Assembly (NCBI GenBank): GCA_017621205.1
Contig: JAGATQ010000040.1
Location: forward strand, 1-64,000
Source: Lachnospira sp.
GTDB lineage: Bacteria > Bacillota > Clostridia > Lachnospirales > Lachnospiraceae
Length of the DNA: 64,000 nucleotides
Reading direction: 5' to 3'
This document shows positions 35,165 through 43,391 of the stretch, piece by piece. The translations under genes were made by a program, and so were the position numbers. Each line of letters opens with the position of its first letter. Position 1 is the first letter of the stretch. Under the pieces are notes generated by a model. The model had not been told where the DNA came from. It saw only the letters and a program-made list of their open reading frames with translations, and ran no database searches.

Positions 35165-36958
35165 ATGTTAAAGACAACGAAAACAACAAAAACAGAAAAG
35201 AGAACAGAAAAAAAAGTGAGTAACGCATCGGAGAAAAAGACGGAGAGATATACTTATAGTAAGTTGGAAAAGCCGGTGGAAAAGCGTTACGAGAAACGTC
35301 CGGCAAAGAAACCGAAGGTTAAGATTATTCCTCTTGGTGGATTGGAACAGATTGGCATGAATATTACAGCCTTTGAATATGAGGATAGTATTGTAGTAGT
35401 GGATTGTGGTTTATCCTTTCCAGAGGATGATATGCTTGGAATTGATTTAGTAATTCCTGATATCACCTATCTAAAGGAAAATGCTCATAAGGTAAAGGGA
35501 CTTGTTATCACCCATGGGCATGAGGATCATATTGGGGCGATTCCCTTTGTGGAGAAAGAATTAAATGTTCCCATTTATGCCACAAAGCTTACGATGGGAA
35601 TTATCGAGAATAAATTAAAGGAACATAACCTGATGAAGACCGTAAAACGCAAGGTGGTAAAATATGGACAATATATTAACCTTGGCTGTTTTCGGATTGA
35701 ATTTATCCGTACAAATCATAGTATAGTAGATGCAGCGGCTTTAGCGATTTATACACCTGCAGGTGTCATTGTACATACGGGAGATTTTAAGGTAGATTAT
35801 ACTCCTGTGTTTGGCGATGTCATTGATTTACAGCGATTTGGTGAGCTTGGCAAAAAGGGAGTGCTGGCATTAATGTGTGACAGTACCAATGTCATGCGTC
35901 CGGGCTTTACTGCGTCAGAAAGTACAGTTGGTAAGACCTTTGACAATTTGTTTGCAGAGAATAAGGAGCAGCGGATTATTATTGCAACCTTTGCTTCCAA
36001 TGTTGACCGTGTGCAACAGATTATTAATTCGGCATATAAATATGGGCGTAAGGTGGTAGTGGAAGGTCGTTCTATGGTAAATATTATCACTACTGCCAAT
36101 GAGCTGGGATACATTAATATCCCGGACAAAACCTTAATTGAGATTGACCAGATTAAGAACTATACAGATGACCAACTTGTATTGATTACAACGGGTAGTC
36201 AGGGGGAGACGATGGCGGCCCTTTCCCGTATGGCGAATTCGATACACAAGAAGGTTACGATTAAGCCAAATGATACAGTTATCTTAAGCTCCAATCCGAT
36301 ACCAGGCAACGAGAAATCGGTGTCAAAGATTATTAATGAGCTATCAATGAAAGGGGCTAAGGTTATTTTTCAGGATACCCATGTATCAGGGCATGCTTGC
36401 CAGGAGGAGATTAAATTAATATACGCATTGACAAAACCGAAGTACGCTATTCCGGTCCATGGTGAATACCAGCATTTAATTTGTCACCGGGAGCTGGCGA
36501 TGGCGATGGGGGTTGATAAAGACAATGTTGTTATCTTATCCTCTGGAGATGTGTTGGAGATTGGTGAGGACAGTGCCAATATTACAGGCAGTGTTCCAGC
36601 ACAGGGGATATTTGTAGATGGACTAGGTGTTGGTGATGTTGGCAATATTGTCTTAAGAGACCGGCAGCAGTTATCGCAAAATGGTTTGCTTGTTGTAGTT
36701 GTTACACTAGAGCGGGAATCAAACCAGATTTTGGCAGGACCGGATATTGTATCCAGAGGATTTGTTTATGTTAGGGAATCTGAGACCTTGATGGATGACT
36801 GCCGTCATGTAGTAAGTGAAGCATTAGAGGACTGCCTCTATAAAAATGTATCAGATTGGTCAAGGATTAAGTCTGTCATCCGGGATTCCCTGAGTGAATT
36901 TTTGTGGAAGCGTACGAAACGTAATCCGATGATTTTACCAATTATTAATGAGGTTTAA
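35165..36958 (+). CDS. rnj: Ribonuclease J
   Basis: A 597-residue metallo-beta-lactamase/beta-CASP ribonuclease with endo- and 5'-exonuclease activity, central to mRNA turnover. The start at ATG 35165 follows TGGAGGG. An unusual basic, Lys/Thr/Glu-rich N-terminal extension of about 50 residues precedes the family start VKIIPLGGLEQIGMNITAFE. The zinc motif is HGHEDHIGAIP (H117, H119, D121, H122), followed by HTGDFKVDYTP, CDSTNV and the beta-CASP HVSGHACQEEIKLI segment, then PVHGEYQHL. It is adjacent to ylbF, whose family members influence RNA decay in B. subtilis. Confidence 0.95.
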   Translation: MLKTTKTTKTEKRTEKKVSNASEKKTERYTYSKLEKPVEKRYEKRPAKKPKVKIIPLGGLEQIGMNITAFEYEDSIVVVDCGLSFPEDDMLGIDLVIPDITYLKENAHKVKGLVITHGHEDHIGAIPFVEKELNVPIYATKLTMGIIENKLKEHNLMKTVKRKVVKYGQYINLGCFRIEFIRTNHSIVDAAALAIYTPAGVIVHTGDFKVDYTPVFGDVIDLQRFGELGKKGVLALMCDSTNVMRPGFTASESTVGKTFDNLFAENKEQRIIIATFASNVDRVQQIINSAYKYGRKVVVEGRSMVNIITTANELGYINIPDKTLIEIDQIKNYTDDQLVLITTGSQGETMAALSRMANSIHKKVTIKPNDTVILSSNPIPGNEKSVSKIINELSMKGAKVIFQDTHVSGHACQEEIKLIYALTKPKYAIPVHGEYQHLICHRELAMAMGVDKDNVVILSSGDVLEIGEDSANITGSVPAQGIFVDGLGVGDVGNIVLRDRQQLSQNGLLVVVVTLERESNQILAGPDIVSRGFVYVRESETLMDDCRHVVSEALEDCLYKNVSDWSRIKSVIRDSLSEFLWKRTKRNPMILPIINEV

Positions 36959-36963
36959 GAGAT

Positions 36964-37299
36964 ATGAACAACGTGATGTATCAGACAAAGATGCTGAATA
37001 AAGAGATTCGGCATAGTAATGAATATAATCAATATATCAGGGTATTGAATCAATTGAAGCAAAAGACTGAGCTCTACGAACGAACCAAGGAATTCAGAAG
37101 GCGGAATATGGAACTGCAGGTATGGGCGGAATATAATACTTTAGAAGAGGTTGGAAGACTTCGCAAGGAATATGAAGATATTCTGAACCAGCCGACGGTG
37201 ATTGAATTTCTTGGTGCGGAACAGCGGATTGCCAGTATGATACGTCGTGTGGAGGCGTCTATTTTTGAAGGAATTGAGCTGGACACGGAAATTTTTTAA
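36964..37299 (+). CDS. YlbF/YmcA family protein
   Basis: 111 residues, almost entirely helical, with SNEYNQYIRVLNQLKQKTEL and EVGRLRKEYEDILNQPTVIE, then a C-terminal FLGAEQRIASMIRRVEASIF: the YlbF/YmcA pattern. In B. subtilis YlbF, YmcA and YaaT form a complex that modulates RNase Y and affects sporulation, competence and biofilm. It lies 5 bp after the RNase J gene, consistent with an RNA-processing role. Confidence 0.8.
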   Translation: MNNVMYQTKMLNKEIRHSNEYNQYIRVLNQLKQKTELYERTKEFRRRNMELQVWAEYNTLEEVGRLRKEYEDILNQPTVIEFLGAEQRIASMIRRVEASIFEGIELDTEIF

Positions 37300-37338
37300 A
37301 AAACAATTGACTAAAATGCAGGGAAGAGAGGGAATGGC

Positions 37339-37710
37339 ATGGCGAAAAAGAGAGTAGCACAGGCAGTAACGCTTGCTGTCAGTACGATAGTTCACTGTGC
37401 AGTAATTGTAATGATTTGTTATGTCTTCGCATTTTCTTACCAGCTTGCATATCAGGTGTTTTCTAATCCGGTTTGTGATGAACATGCCACAAGCTATCAC
37501 ACCGTGGTGATTCATGAGGGGGAGGATAGCCGGAGTGTGGTACAGGAATTGGAGGAGAAGGGAGTTATTGAGGATTGGACAATTGCCTATCTGCGGCTTC
37601 AGGTTTCTTCTTATAAGGGGAAATTGAAGCCGGGAACCTATCAAGTGACTGCGTCTATGTCGCTTGATTCTATCTTTGCGGTGCTGTCACAGGACGCGAA
37701 AGAGGAGTAG
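37339..37710 (+). CDS. MltG/YceG-like protein without catalytic domain
   Basis: 123 residues: one membrane segment (about 13-39) and an extracytoplasmic domain, VVIHEGEDSRSVVQELEEKG then SYKGKLKPGTYQVTASMSLDSIF, equivalent to the N-terminal LysM-like part of YceG/MltG. The transglycosylase domain (normally another 200 residues with an essential glutamate) is missing, and no continuation is found in other frames downstream, where the next gene starts 5 bp later. In B. subtilis the equivalent slot (yrrL, before yrrM-yrrN-yrrO) holds full-length mltG, so this is a reduced version. Confidence 0.75.
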   Translation: MAKKRVAQAVTLAVSTIVHCAVIVMICYVFAFSYQLAYQVFSNPVCDEHATSYHTVVIHEGEDSRSVVQELEEKGVIEDWTIAYLRLQVSSYKGKLKPGTYQVTASMSLDSIFAVLSQDAKEE

Positions 37711-37715
37711 ATAGT

Positions 37716-38357
37716 ATGATAGTTGAGGAACATGTTGCAGCATTTATTAATTCCTTAAATGCCGAGGCATCTTTGCTTATATTGGAATTAGAACGGGAGG
37801 CACATGAACATCATGTGCCTATTATTCGTCCGGAAATAAGGGAATTGCTCTGTTTTCTTCTTCGGCTGCATAGACCGCAGAGGATATTGGAGATTGGTAC
37901 AGCCATTGGCTATTCTTCTATTATTATGAGGCAGGCATTAGAGGGAGATGTTAAGATTGACACGATTGAGCGCAATATGGGAAGATATGAGCGAGCGGTG
38001 GATAATATAAAAAGGGCAGGACTTCAGGAAGATATTATGGTTCATTATGGAGATGCTCTTGATGTGCTTGCTACCCTTGATAAAAGCTATGATTTTATAT
38101 TTATGGATGCTGCGAAAGGACAATATCACCATTTTTTGGAATTGTGCATTGATAAACTTTTGAAAAATGGTATGTTAGTATGTGATAATGTATTGCAGGA
38201 GGGGAGTGTGGCACAGTCCCGTTATGCTGTTTCAAGAAGGGATCATACGGTTCATGGCAGGATGAGGGAATACTTATATGAAATGAAGCACAGTACATGT
38301 CTGGATACTGTAATTTTACCGGTAGGAGATGGGGTGACTGTGTCAAGGAAATGTTAG
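37716..38357 (+). CDS. trmR: SAM-dependent O-methyltransferase, probably TrmR (tRNA mo5U)
   Basis: 213 residues of the class I catechol-O-methyltransferase-like family: ILEIGTAIGYSSIIM (SAM loop), DTIERNMGRYERA, FIFMDAAKGQYHHFLE and LVCDNVLQEGSV. The combination with the following U32 protein matches yrrM/trmR and yrrN-yrrO/trhP in B. subtilis, where TrhP makes 5-hydroxyuridine at tRNA position 34 and TrmR methylates it. The function is assigned from family plus context. Confidence 0.85.
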   Translation: MIVEEHVAAFINSLNAEASLLILELEREAHEHHVPIIRPEIRELLCFLLRLHRPQRILEIGTAIGYSSIIMRQALEGDVKIDTIERNMGRYERAVDNIKRAGLQEDIMVHYGDALDVLATLDKSYDFIFMDAAKGQYHHFLELCIDKLLKNGMLVCDNVLQEGSVAQSRYAVSRRDHTVHGRMREYLYEMKHSTCLDTVILPVGDGVTVSRKC

Positions 38358-38368
38358 GAGGAAGAGAC

Positions 38369-39625
38369 ATGCGTGGGAAAAAACCGGAATTATTGCTGCC
38401 TGCCAGCAATCTTGAAGTGTTAAAGACGGCGGTGCGTTATGGTGCGGATGCTGTATATATAGGGGGAGAGATGTTTGGGCTGCGTGCCAAGGCACATAAT
38501 TTTAACCGTGAGGATATGGAAGAAGGAATTGCCTTTGCGCACGAGAAGGGGGTCAAGGTATATGTAACGGTCAATATTGTTGCACATAATAAGGATATGG
38601 CAGGTGTGGAGGAATACCTAAAGGAATTAAAGGAGATAAAGCCGGATGCGCTCATTATATCCGACCCTGGTATTTTTATGCTGGCACGTAAGCGTGTACC
38701 AGAGATTGAGATACATATCAGTACACAAGCGAACAATTGTAATTATCAAACCTACCGCTTCTGGCATGATTTGGGAGCAGTGCGGGTCGTATCTGCCAGA
38801 GAATTATCTTTGGAGGAGATAAAAGAAATTCGGGATAACATTCCTGATGAACTTCAGATAGAAACCTTTGTTCATGGAGCGATGTGTATTTCTTATTCCG
38901 GCAGATGTCTTTTGAGCAATTATTTTACTGGAAGGGATGCGAATCAAGGCGCCTGTACCCATCCTTGCCGCTGGAAATATTATGTAATGGAGGAGCAGCG
39001 GCCGGGTGAGTATCTTCCAGTGGTGGAGGATGAACGTGGGACGTATATTTTTAATTCCAAGGATTTATGTATGATAGAGCATATTCCAGAGCTTATCGAT
39101 GCTGGAATTGACAGCTTTAAGATAGAAGGACGAATGAAAACAGCACTTTATGTTGCTACGGTAGCGCGAATCTATCGAAAGGCAATTGATGATTATTATA
39201 AGAATCCAGAGAGCTATTATGATAATATTTCCTATTACAAAGAGGAGATTGCCAAGTGTACCTATCGGCAGTTTACGACAGGTTTTTTCTTTGGGAAACC
39301 TGACCATGAGACCCAGATTTATGATTCCAATACCTATGTTAAGGAATATACCTATCTTGGAATCATTGAGGAGATTACTTCTGCTTCCTATGCTGTACTA
39401 ACCCAGCGTAATAAATTTAGTGTAGGAGATAATGTGGAGCTGATGCTTCCAGACGGAAGTGCCCAGATGCTTTTGGTAAGGGAACTTCGCAATGAGAAGG
39501 ATGAGAAGGTTGAGAGTGCGCCGCATCCTAAGCAGAAAATTAAAGTCTTGTTAGAGGCGGTGGATGGACAGACGGTACAGATGGAAACAGGTTATTTACT
39601 CAGAAAAAAAGAAGAGGAATCGTGA
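38369..39625 (+). CDS. trhP: U32 family peptidase-like protein, probable tRNA 5-hydroxyuridine synthesis
   Basis: 418 residues from ATG 38369, behind TTAGGAGGAAG; the frame overlapping trmR is not used. The U32 core includes ELLLPASNLEVLKTAVRYG, GADAVYIGGEMFGLRA, ADALIISDPG-type segment, EIHISTQANNCNYQ and ETFVHGAMCISYSGRCLLSN; the cysteine-rich YFTGRDANQGACTHPCRW is typical. TrhP proteins perform prephenate-dependent hydroxylation of U34. One copy is present here, whereas B. subtilis has two adjacent (YrrN, YrrO). Confidence 0.87.
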   Translation: MRGKKPELLLPASNLEVLKTAVRYGADAVYIGGEMFGLRAKAHNFNREDMEEGIAFAHEKGVKVYVTVNIVAHNKDMAGVEEYLKELKEIKPDALIISDPGIFMLARKRVPEIEIHISTQANNCNYQTYRFWHDLGAVRVVSARELSLEEIKEIRDNIPDELQIETFVHGAMCISYSGRCLLSNYFTGRDANQGACTHPCRWKYYVMEEQRPGEYLPVVEDERGTYIFNSKDLCMIEHIPELIDAGIDSFKIEGRMKTALYVATVARIYRKAIDDYYKNPESYYDNISYYKEEIAKCTYRQFTTGFFFGKPDHETQIYDSNTYVKEYTYLGIIEEITSASYAVLTQRNKFSVGDNVELMLPDGSAQMLLVRELRNEKDEKVESAPHPKQKIKVLLEAVDGQTVQMETGYLLRKKEEES

Positions 39626-39688
39626 GTGGAAAAGCACAAAAAATGACATTTCACATAAACTATAGAAAGTCATGGTTGAGGTGGCGGT

Positions 39689-40309
39689 TTGCAACCCTTT
39701 CTTTCTCCGTTAGAAGCGGCAGAAGAAAAAGAGTACCTGAGACGCCAAAGAGCGGGAGATTCATCAGCACGGCATGCATTGATGGAGCATAATATGCGGC
39801 TGGTTGCCCATATTGTAAAAAAGTACAATGGAGCATTAACCGCACAGGAGGATTTGATGTCAGCCGGTATGATTGGCCTGTGTAAAGCAGTAGATACTTT
39901 TAATGCAGACAAAGGCAGCAGGCTGGTAACGTATGCATCGAGATGCATCGAAAATGAAATTCTTATGCTTCTTCGCCAAGAACGAAAAGTGAGTCGGGAG
40001 GTCTCCTTATATGAACCGTTAGGGCAGGATAAAGATGGTAATGAGATGAGCCTGATTGACCTGCTGGAAGCAGACATGACAGATGTAGAAAGTGATTTGA
40101 GTAAACGACAGGAGCTTGCGCTTCTTCCTGCATTTATGAGGCAAGTGCTGTCGGAAAAGGAGAAGCAGTTGTTAGCGATGCGGTATGGACTCGATGGACG
40201 AAGGCCCAAAACCCAAAAGGAGGTAGGAGATTATTTTGGAATCAGCAGGTCTTATGTGTCGCGTATGGAGAAGAAGGCACTGTCAAAATTGAAACAGTGC
40301 TATATGTAA
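39689..40309 (+). CDS. sigK: RNA polymerase sigma factor, SigK-like (sporulation)
   Basis: 206 residues. From PLEAAEEKEYLRRQRAGD onward it parallels B. subtilis SigK (RLVAHIVKK, the RCIENEILM segment, SRSYVSRMEKKAL). Regions 2 and 4 are complete and the gene is not interrupted by a skin-type element. The start is TTG at 39689 preceded by GAGGTGG: an in-frame stop lies at 39677 and no ATG occurs before residue 32. The product therefore lacks the about 20-residue pro-sequence of B. subtilis, as reported for C. difficile SigK. A CATAAACTAT sequence at 39654-39663 resembles a SigE -10 element. Confidence 0.82.
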   Translation: MQPFLSPLEAAEEKEYLRRQRAGDSSARHALMEHNMRLVAHIVKKYNGALTAQEDLMSAGMIGLCKAVDTFNADKGSRLVTYASRCIENEILMLLRQERKVSREVSLYEPLGQDKDGNEMSLIDLLEADMTDVESDLSKRQELALLPAFMRQVLSEKEKQLLAMRYGLDGRRPKTQKEVGDYFGISRSYVSRMEKKALSKLKQCYM

Positions 40310-40366
40310 TATAACAACAGGATTATGAGCGGAGTCTCGTGCTGCAGGATACAAGGGGGAAGAAAT

Positions 40367-43162
40367 ATGTTTTCATATAAAACCACAGTGAGATTAACCC
40401 TTTTTCAATACGCAATTATGCTGGCACTATATATCACTTATGCTTTTTTTCGTGTCGGGGAAAAGCAGGGGATTGCGGTAAGTATTTGTTCCCTGCTTTG
40501 TTTTGGAACTGCAATAGTGGTGGTCTGTTTTATTGCGAATGAGACTGCTGTGGTCATGTATTTATTTTCTACGGTTCTGATAGCCTCATGGTATATCGGA
40601 ACCATACTACATACAATGAATTATGCTTTTATTATTTTTCTGGCGGCGGGATTGTTAGTTGCCACTTTCATCAATTATATCCGCAATGTTATTTTTATGC
40701 TGTTTTCGGACATTATATTAATTTTATCAGCTTTGTTCCAATGGGAAAGTTATGGGGAAAATAGTAATATATTGTTATATATCATCTTGTTCATTTGCTA
40801 TAATATGGCCAATATCACCACGTGTCTGTTGGTATATCAGTTGCAAAAGCATGTAGAGATGCTGCAGGAAAAAGCTTTGGAGGCAATTATTGCCAGTGAA
40901 AGCAAGGGCAGCTTTCTTGCCAACATGTCCCATGAAATCCGTACTCCAATGAATGCAATATCCGGTCTCAACCAATTGATTTTACAGGAGGATATCAAGG
41001 ATACGGTGCGGGAGAAAGCTTTTGGAATACAGACGGCCTGTAGTGATTTGCTTACGATTGTCAATGATATTCTTGATTTTTCAAAGATTGAGTCCGGTAA
41101 AATGGAGATTATAGAAACGGAATACAAATTGAAGGATTTGATACAGGATATTGTCAATTTGATTTGCATAAGAATAGAGGAACGCAATGTAGAAATGCTG
41201 GTTGATTGCGAACCGGATTTGCCGGCACGTCTTTACGGAGATGATATCCGGGTAAAGCAGGTTATTATGAATTTGCTTACCAATGCCGTGAAATTTACAG
41301 AAGAAGGATACGTCCGTTTATCTGTTTCATGGGAAGAGGGGATTGAATCAGAGGGAATACTCAAGGTTTCGGTAGAGGATACCGGAATTGGTATCAGACA
41401 GGATTCTTTGCAGCGAATGTTTGAAAGCTTTGAGCAGGTAGATACTAAGCGAAACCGGAAGGAGGAAGGAACAGGGCTTGGATTAGCTATTTTAAAACAG
41501 CTTGTAGATTTAATGGGAGGAAAGGTTGAGGTTGAAAGTGAATATGGAACGGGGTCTGTATTTACGGTATATCTGCCGCAAAAACGGGTCGGTTCTGAAC
41601 CGTTAGTTCATGTAGAGGCAGAGAACTGCAGAGTTCTTATATATACATTCTCGGATGTCTTTAAGGAGATGTCAGAGAAGATGTTCCGGGATATTGCAAT
41701 TCCGTTAGTATTTACAACTTCTTTTTTAACAGTACAAAAATTTGTAAAGGAAGAACAGATTACGGATTATTTTGTAGCAGATGTTTGTTATAGGGAACAT
41801 CCCGAATTTTTTCAGGCATTGGCCAAACAGCAGAATATGCATATTTTGCAAGACCGTTCCAGCAATCTGATAGTGCCTGATGACATAAAAGTGCTATACC
41901 GCCCTTTTTACCTAATTCCTCTTGGGGCGGTAATTAATGGAACAAGCTCCTATGGTGTCTTTTCTAAAGAAGATGTCTGGGATTTTGAATATACTGCACC
42001 GAGGGCACGGGTATTGGTTGTGGATGATAATAATGTTAATCTTCGCGTGACGGTTGGATTGCTAACTGCTGTTAATATGCAGATACAGACAGCGGGTAGT
42101 GGGTCTGAAGCAATAGAATGGATGAAAAAGCAGCAGTTTGATTTAATATTTATGGATCACATGATGCCAGAGATGGATGGGCTGGAGGCAACGCAGAACA
42201 TTAGAAAAATGTCAGAAAATAAGTGGGATTATTTTGATACAGTTCCTATTGTGGCATTGACTGCGAACGCAGTAGGTGGAGCTAAAGAAATGTTCTTGTC
42301 TAACGGCTTTAATGATTTTTTGGCAAAACCGATAGAGCTTCGAGAGCTGGATAGAATTTTGCGTAAGTGGCTGCCACAGGATTGCATGGAGATAAAACAG
42401 ATTCCTATGCAAGGGGCAAGGGAACGGCAGGAACTAGAATATATGACTGACGCAAAGCAACTGGATAGAAGTGAGCAGTTGCCCGAAGAGCAATTATTGG
42501 AGGGGAAGGGGTGGCCGGTATACATCTATGGAATTGATATGGAGGTGGCGAAGCACTTTTTGGGAAACGATGCGGCGTTGTTCCGGCAGTTGCTGAACGA
42601 CTATTATTATTCAGGGCAGATAAAAAAAGAGGTAGTTTGGCAAGCGTACGAGAAGAGAGATTTTGATAGCTATGCTTTGGAAACACATTCTTTAAAAAGC
42701 TCATCTAAGTATATCGGTGCAATGGTTCTGGCAGAGGAGGCATTGGAGCTGGAGCTTGCAGCTAGAAGAAAAGATGAAGATACCATTGTACAAAAGCATC
42801 CTCAATTTTATAGGGACTGGCTTTCTTTGCTGGAGAGCCTGAGACCCTATGTTGATATTGAGACAAAGGATGACACTCTGGAGGAACATAAGCCGTTGAT
42901 GAGGATAAAGGAGCTAAAAAAGCGGTTGTCCGTTCTAAAAAAGCTTATGGAGCGTATGGCAAATTGGGATGACATGCAAAGAGACTCCGGGTCCCGGCAG
43001 CGACTTGGCGAGGATGTATTAGAAAAATTAGGAAGCCTAATGGAGTTTAGGTATTCCAGAGAAACAATAAAAAAACAGATACAGGATATTAACACAGCAT
43101 TTGGGTGTGGGGAACTTGAACATGCTCTTGAGCTTTTAGATGGGTGTGAAAAGCAATTGTGA
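40367..43162 (+). CDS. Hybrid sensor histidine kinase (HisKA-HATPase-REC-Hpt)
   Basis: 931 residues from ATG 40367, behind AAGGGGGA. About six membrane segments fill residues 10-165 with little outside the membrane. The kinase has SFLANMSHEIRTPMNAI (H189), an N box near NLLTNAVKFTEEGY, and G boxes DTGIGI and GTGLGLAI. A degenerate receiver-like segment (about 415-540) precedes a true receiver (VLVVDDNNVN; acceptor D597 in FMDHMMPEMDG), and an Hpt domain ends the protein (H774 in ETHSLKSSS). It starts about 60 bp after the sigK-like gene and precedes the pilus locus; a link to pilus control is possible but unproven. No separate output regulator is adjacent. Confidence 0.9.
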   Translation: MFSYKTTVRLTLFQYAIMLALYITYAFFRVGEKQGIAVSICSLLCFGTAIVVVCFIANETAVVMYLFSTVLIASWYIGTILHTMNYAFIIFLAAGLLVATFINYIRNVIFMLFSDIILILSALFQWESYGENSNILLYIILFICYNMANITTCLLVYQLQKHVEMLQEKALEAIIASESKGSFLANMSHEIRTPMNAISGLNQLILQEDIKDTVREKAFGIQTACSDLLTIVNDILDFSKIESGKMEIIETEYKLKDLIQDIVNLICIRIEERNVEMLVDCEPDLPARLYGDDIRVKQVIMNLLTNAVKFTEEGYVRLSVSWEEGIESEGILKVSVEDTGIGIRQDSLQRMFESFEQVDTKRNRKEEGTGLGLAILKQLVDLMGGKVEVESEYGTGSVFTVYLPQKRVGSEPLVHVEAENCRVLIYTFSDVFKEMSEKMFRDIAIPLVFTTSFLTVQKFVKEEQITDYFVADVCYREHPEFFQALAKQQNMHILQDRSSNLIVPDDIKVLYRPFYLIPLGAVINGTSSYGVFSKEDVWDFEYTAPRARVLVVDDNNVNLRVTVGLLTAVNMQIQTAGSGSEAIEWMKKQQFDLIFMDHMMPEMDGLEATQNIRKMSENKWDYFDTVPIVALTANAVGGAKEMFLSNGFNDFLAKPIELRELDRILRKWLPQDCMEIKQIPMQGARERQELEYMTDAKQLDRSEQLPEEQLLEGKGWPVYIYGIDMEVAKHFLGNDAALFRQLLNDYYYSGQIKKEVVWQAYEKRDFDSYALETHSLKSSSKYIGAMVLAEEALELELAARRKDEDTIVQKHPQFYRDWLSLLESLRPYVDIETKDDTLEEHKPLMRIKELKKRLSVLKKLMERMANWDDMQRDSGSRQRLGEDVLEKLGSLMEFRYSRETIKKQIQDINTAFGCGELEHALELLDGCEKQL

Positions 43163-43201
43163 CAGTAGGTTATGTGCAAAATAACGAAAATAATCAATAT
43201 C

Positions 43202-43230
43202 TTTTCAAGTTTCTAATAATGTGTTACAAT
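43202..43230 (+). promoter_or_regulatory. Candidate promoter of the type IV pilus operon
   Basis: TTTTCA (43202-43207), a 17-nt spacer, and TACAAT (43225-43230) preceded by TGT, an extended -10. It is about 160 nt upstream of pilB, leaving a long leader. Confidence 0.45.
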
Positions 43231-43247
43231 AATAGAGGAGCAAATCA

Positions 43248-43286
43248 ATGTATTTTATCAATGCGTTGTATGTGCAAATAGAATAG
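43248..43286 (+). CDS. Possible 12-codon leader ORF upstream of pilB
   Basis: ATG 43248 preceded by GAGGAG at a good distance, encoding MYFINALYVQIE and stopping at TAG 43284. It lies just downstream of the candidate promoter. It is too short to judge coding potential, and could be a leader peptide or chance. Confidence 0.25.
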   Translation: MYFINALYVQIE

Positions 43287-43391
43287 ATTTGTTTAGTTGC
43301 ATGTAATTCTTTAATGTACGGAATGTAGTGGGGTATCGGTACTGTTAGAATTTTGTGCAATATTACTAATAATGTGAGGTGCTGTTGACTT

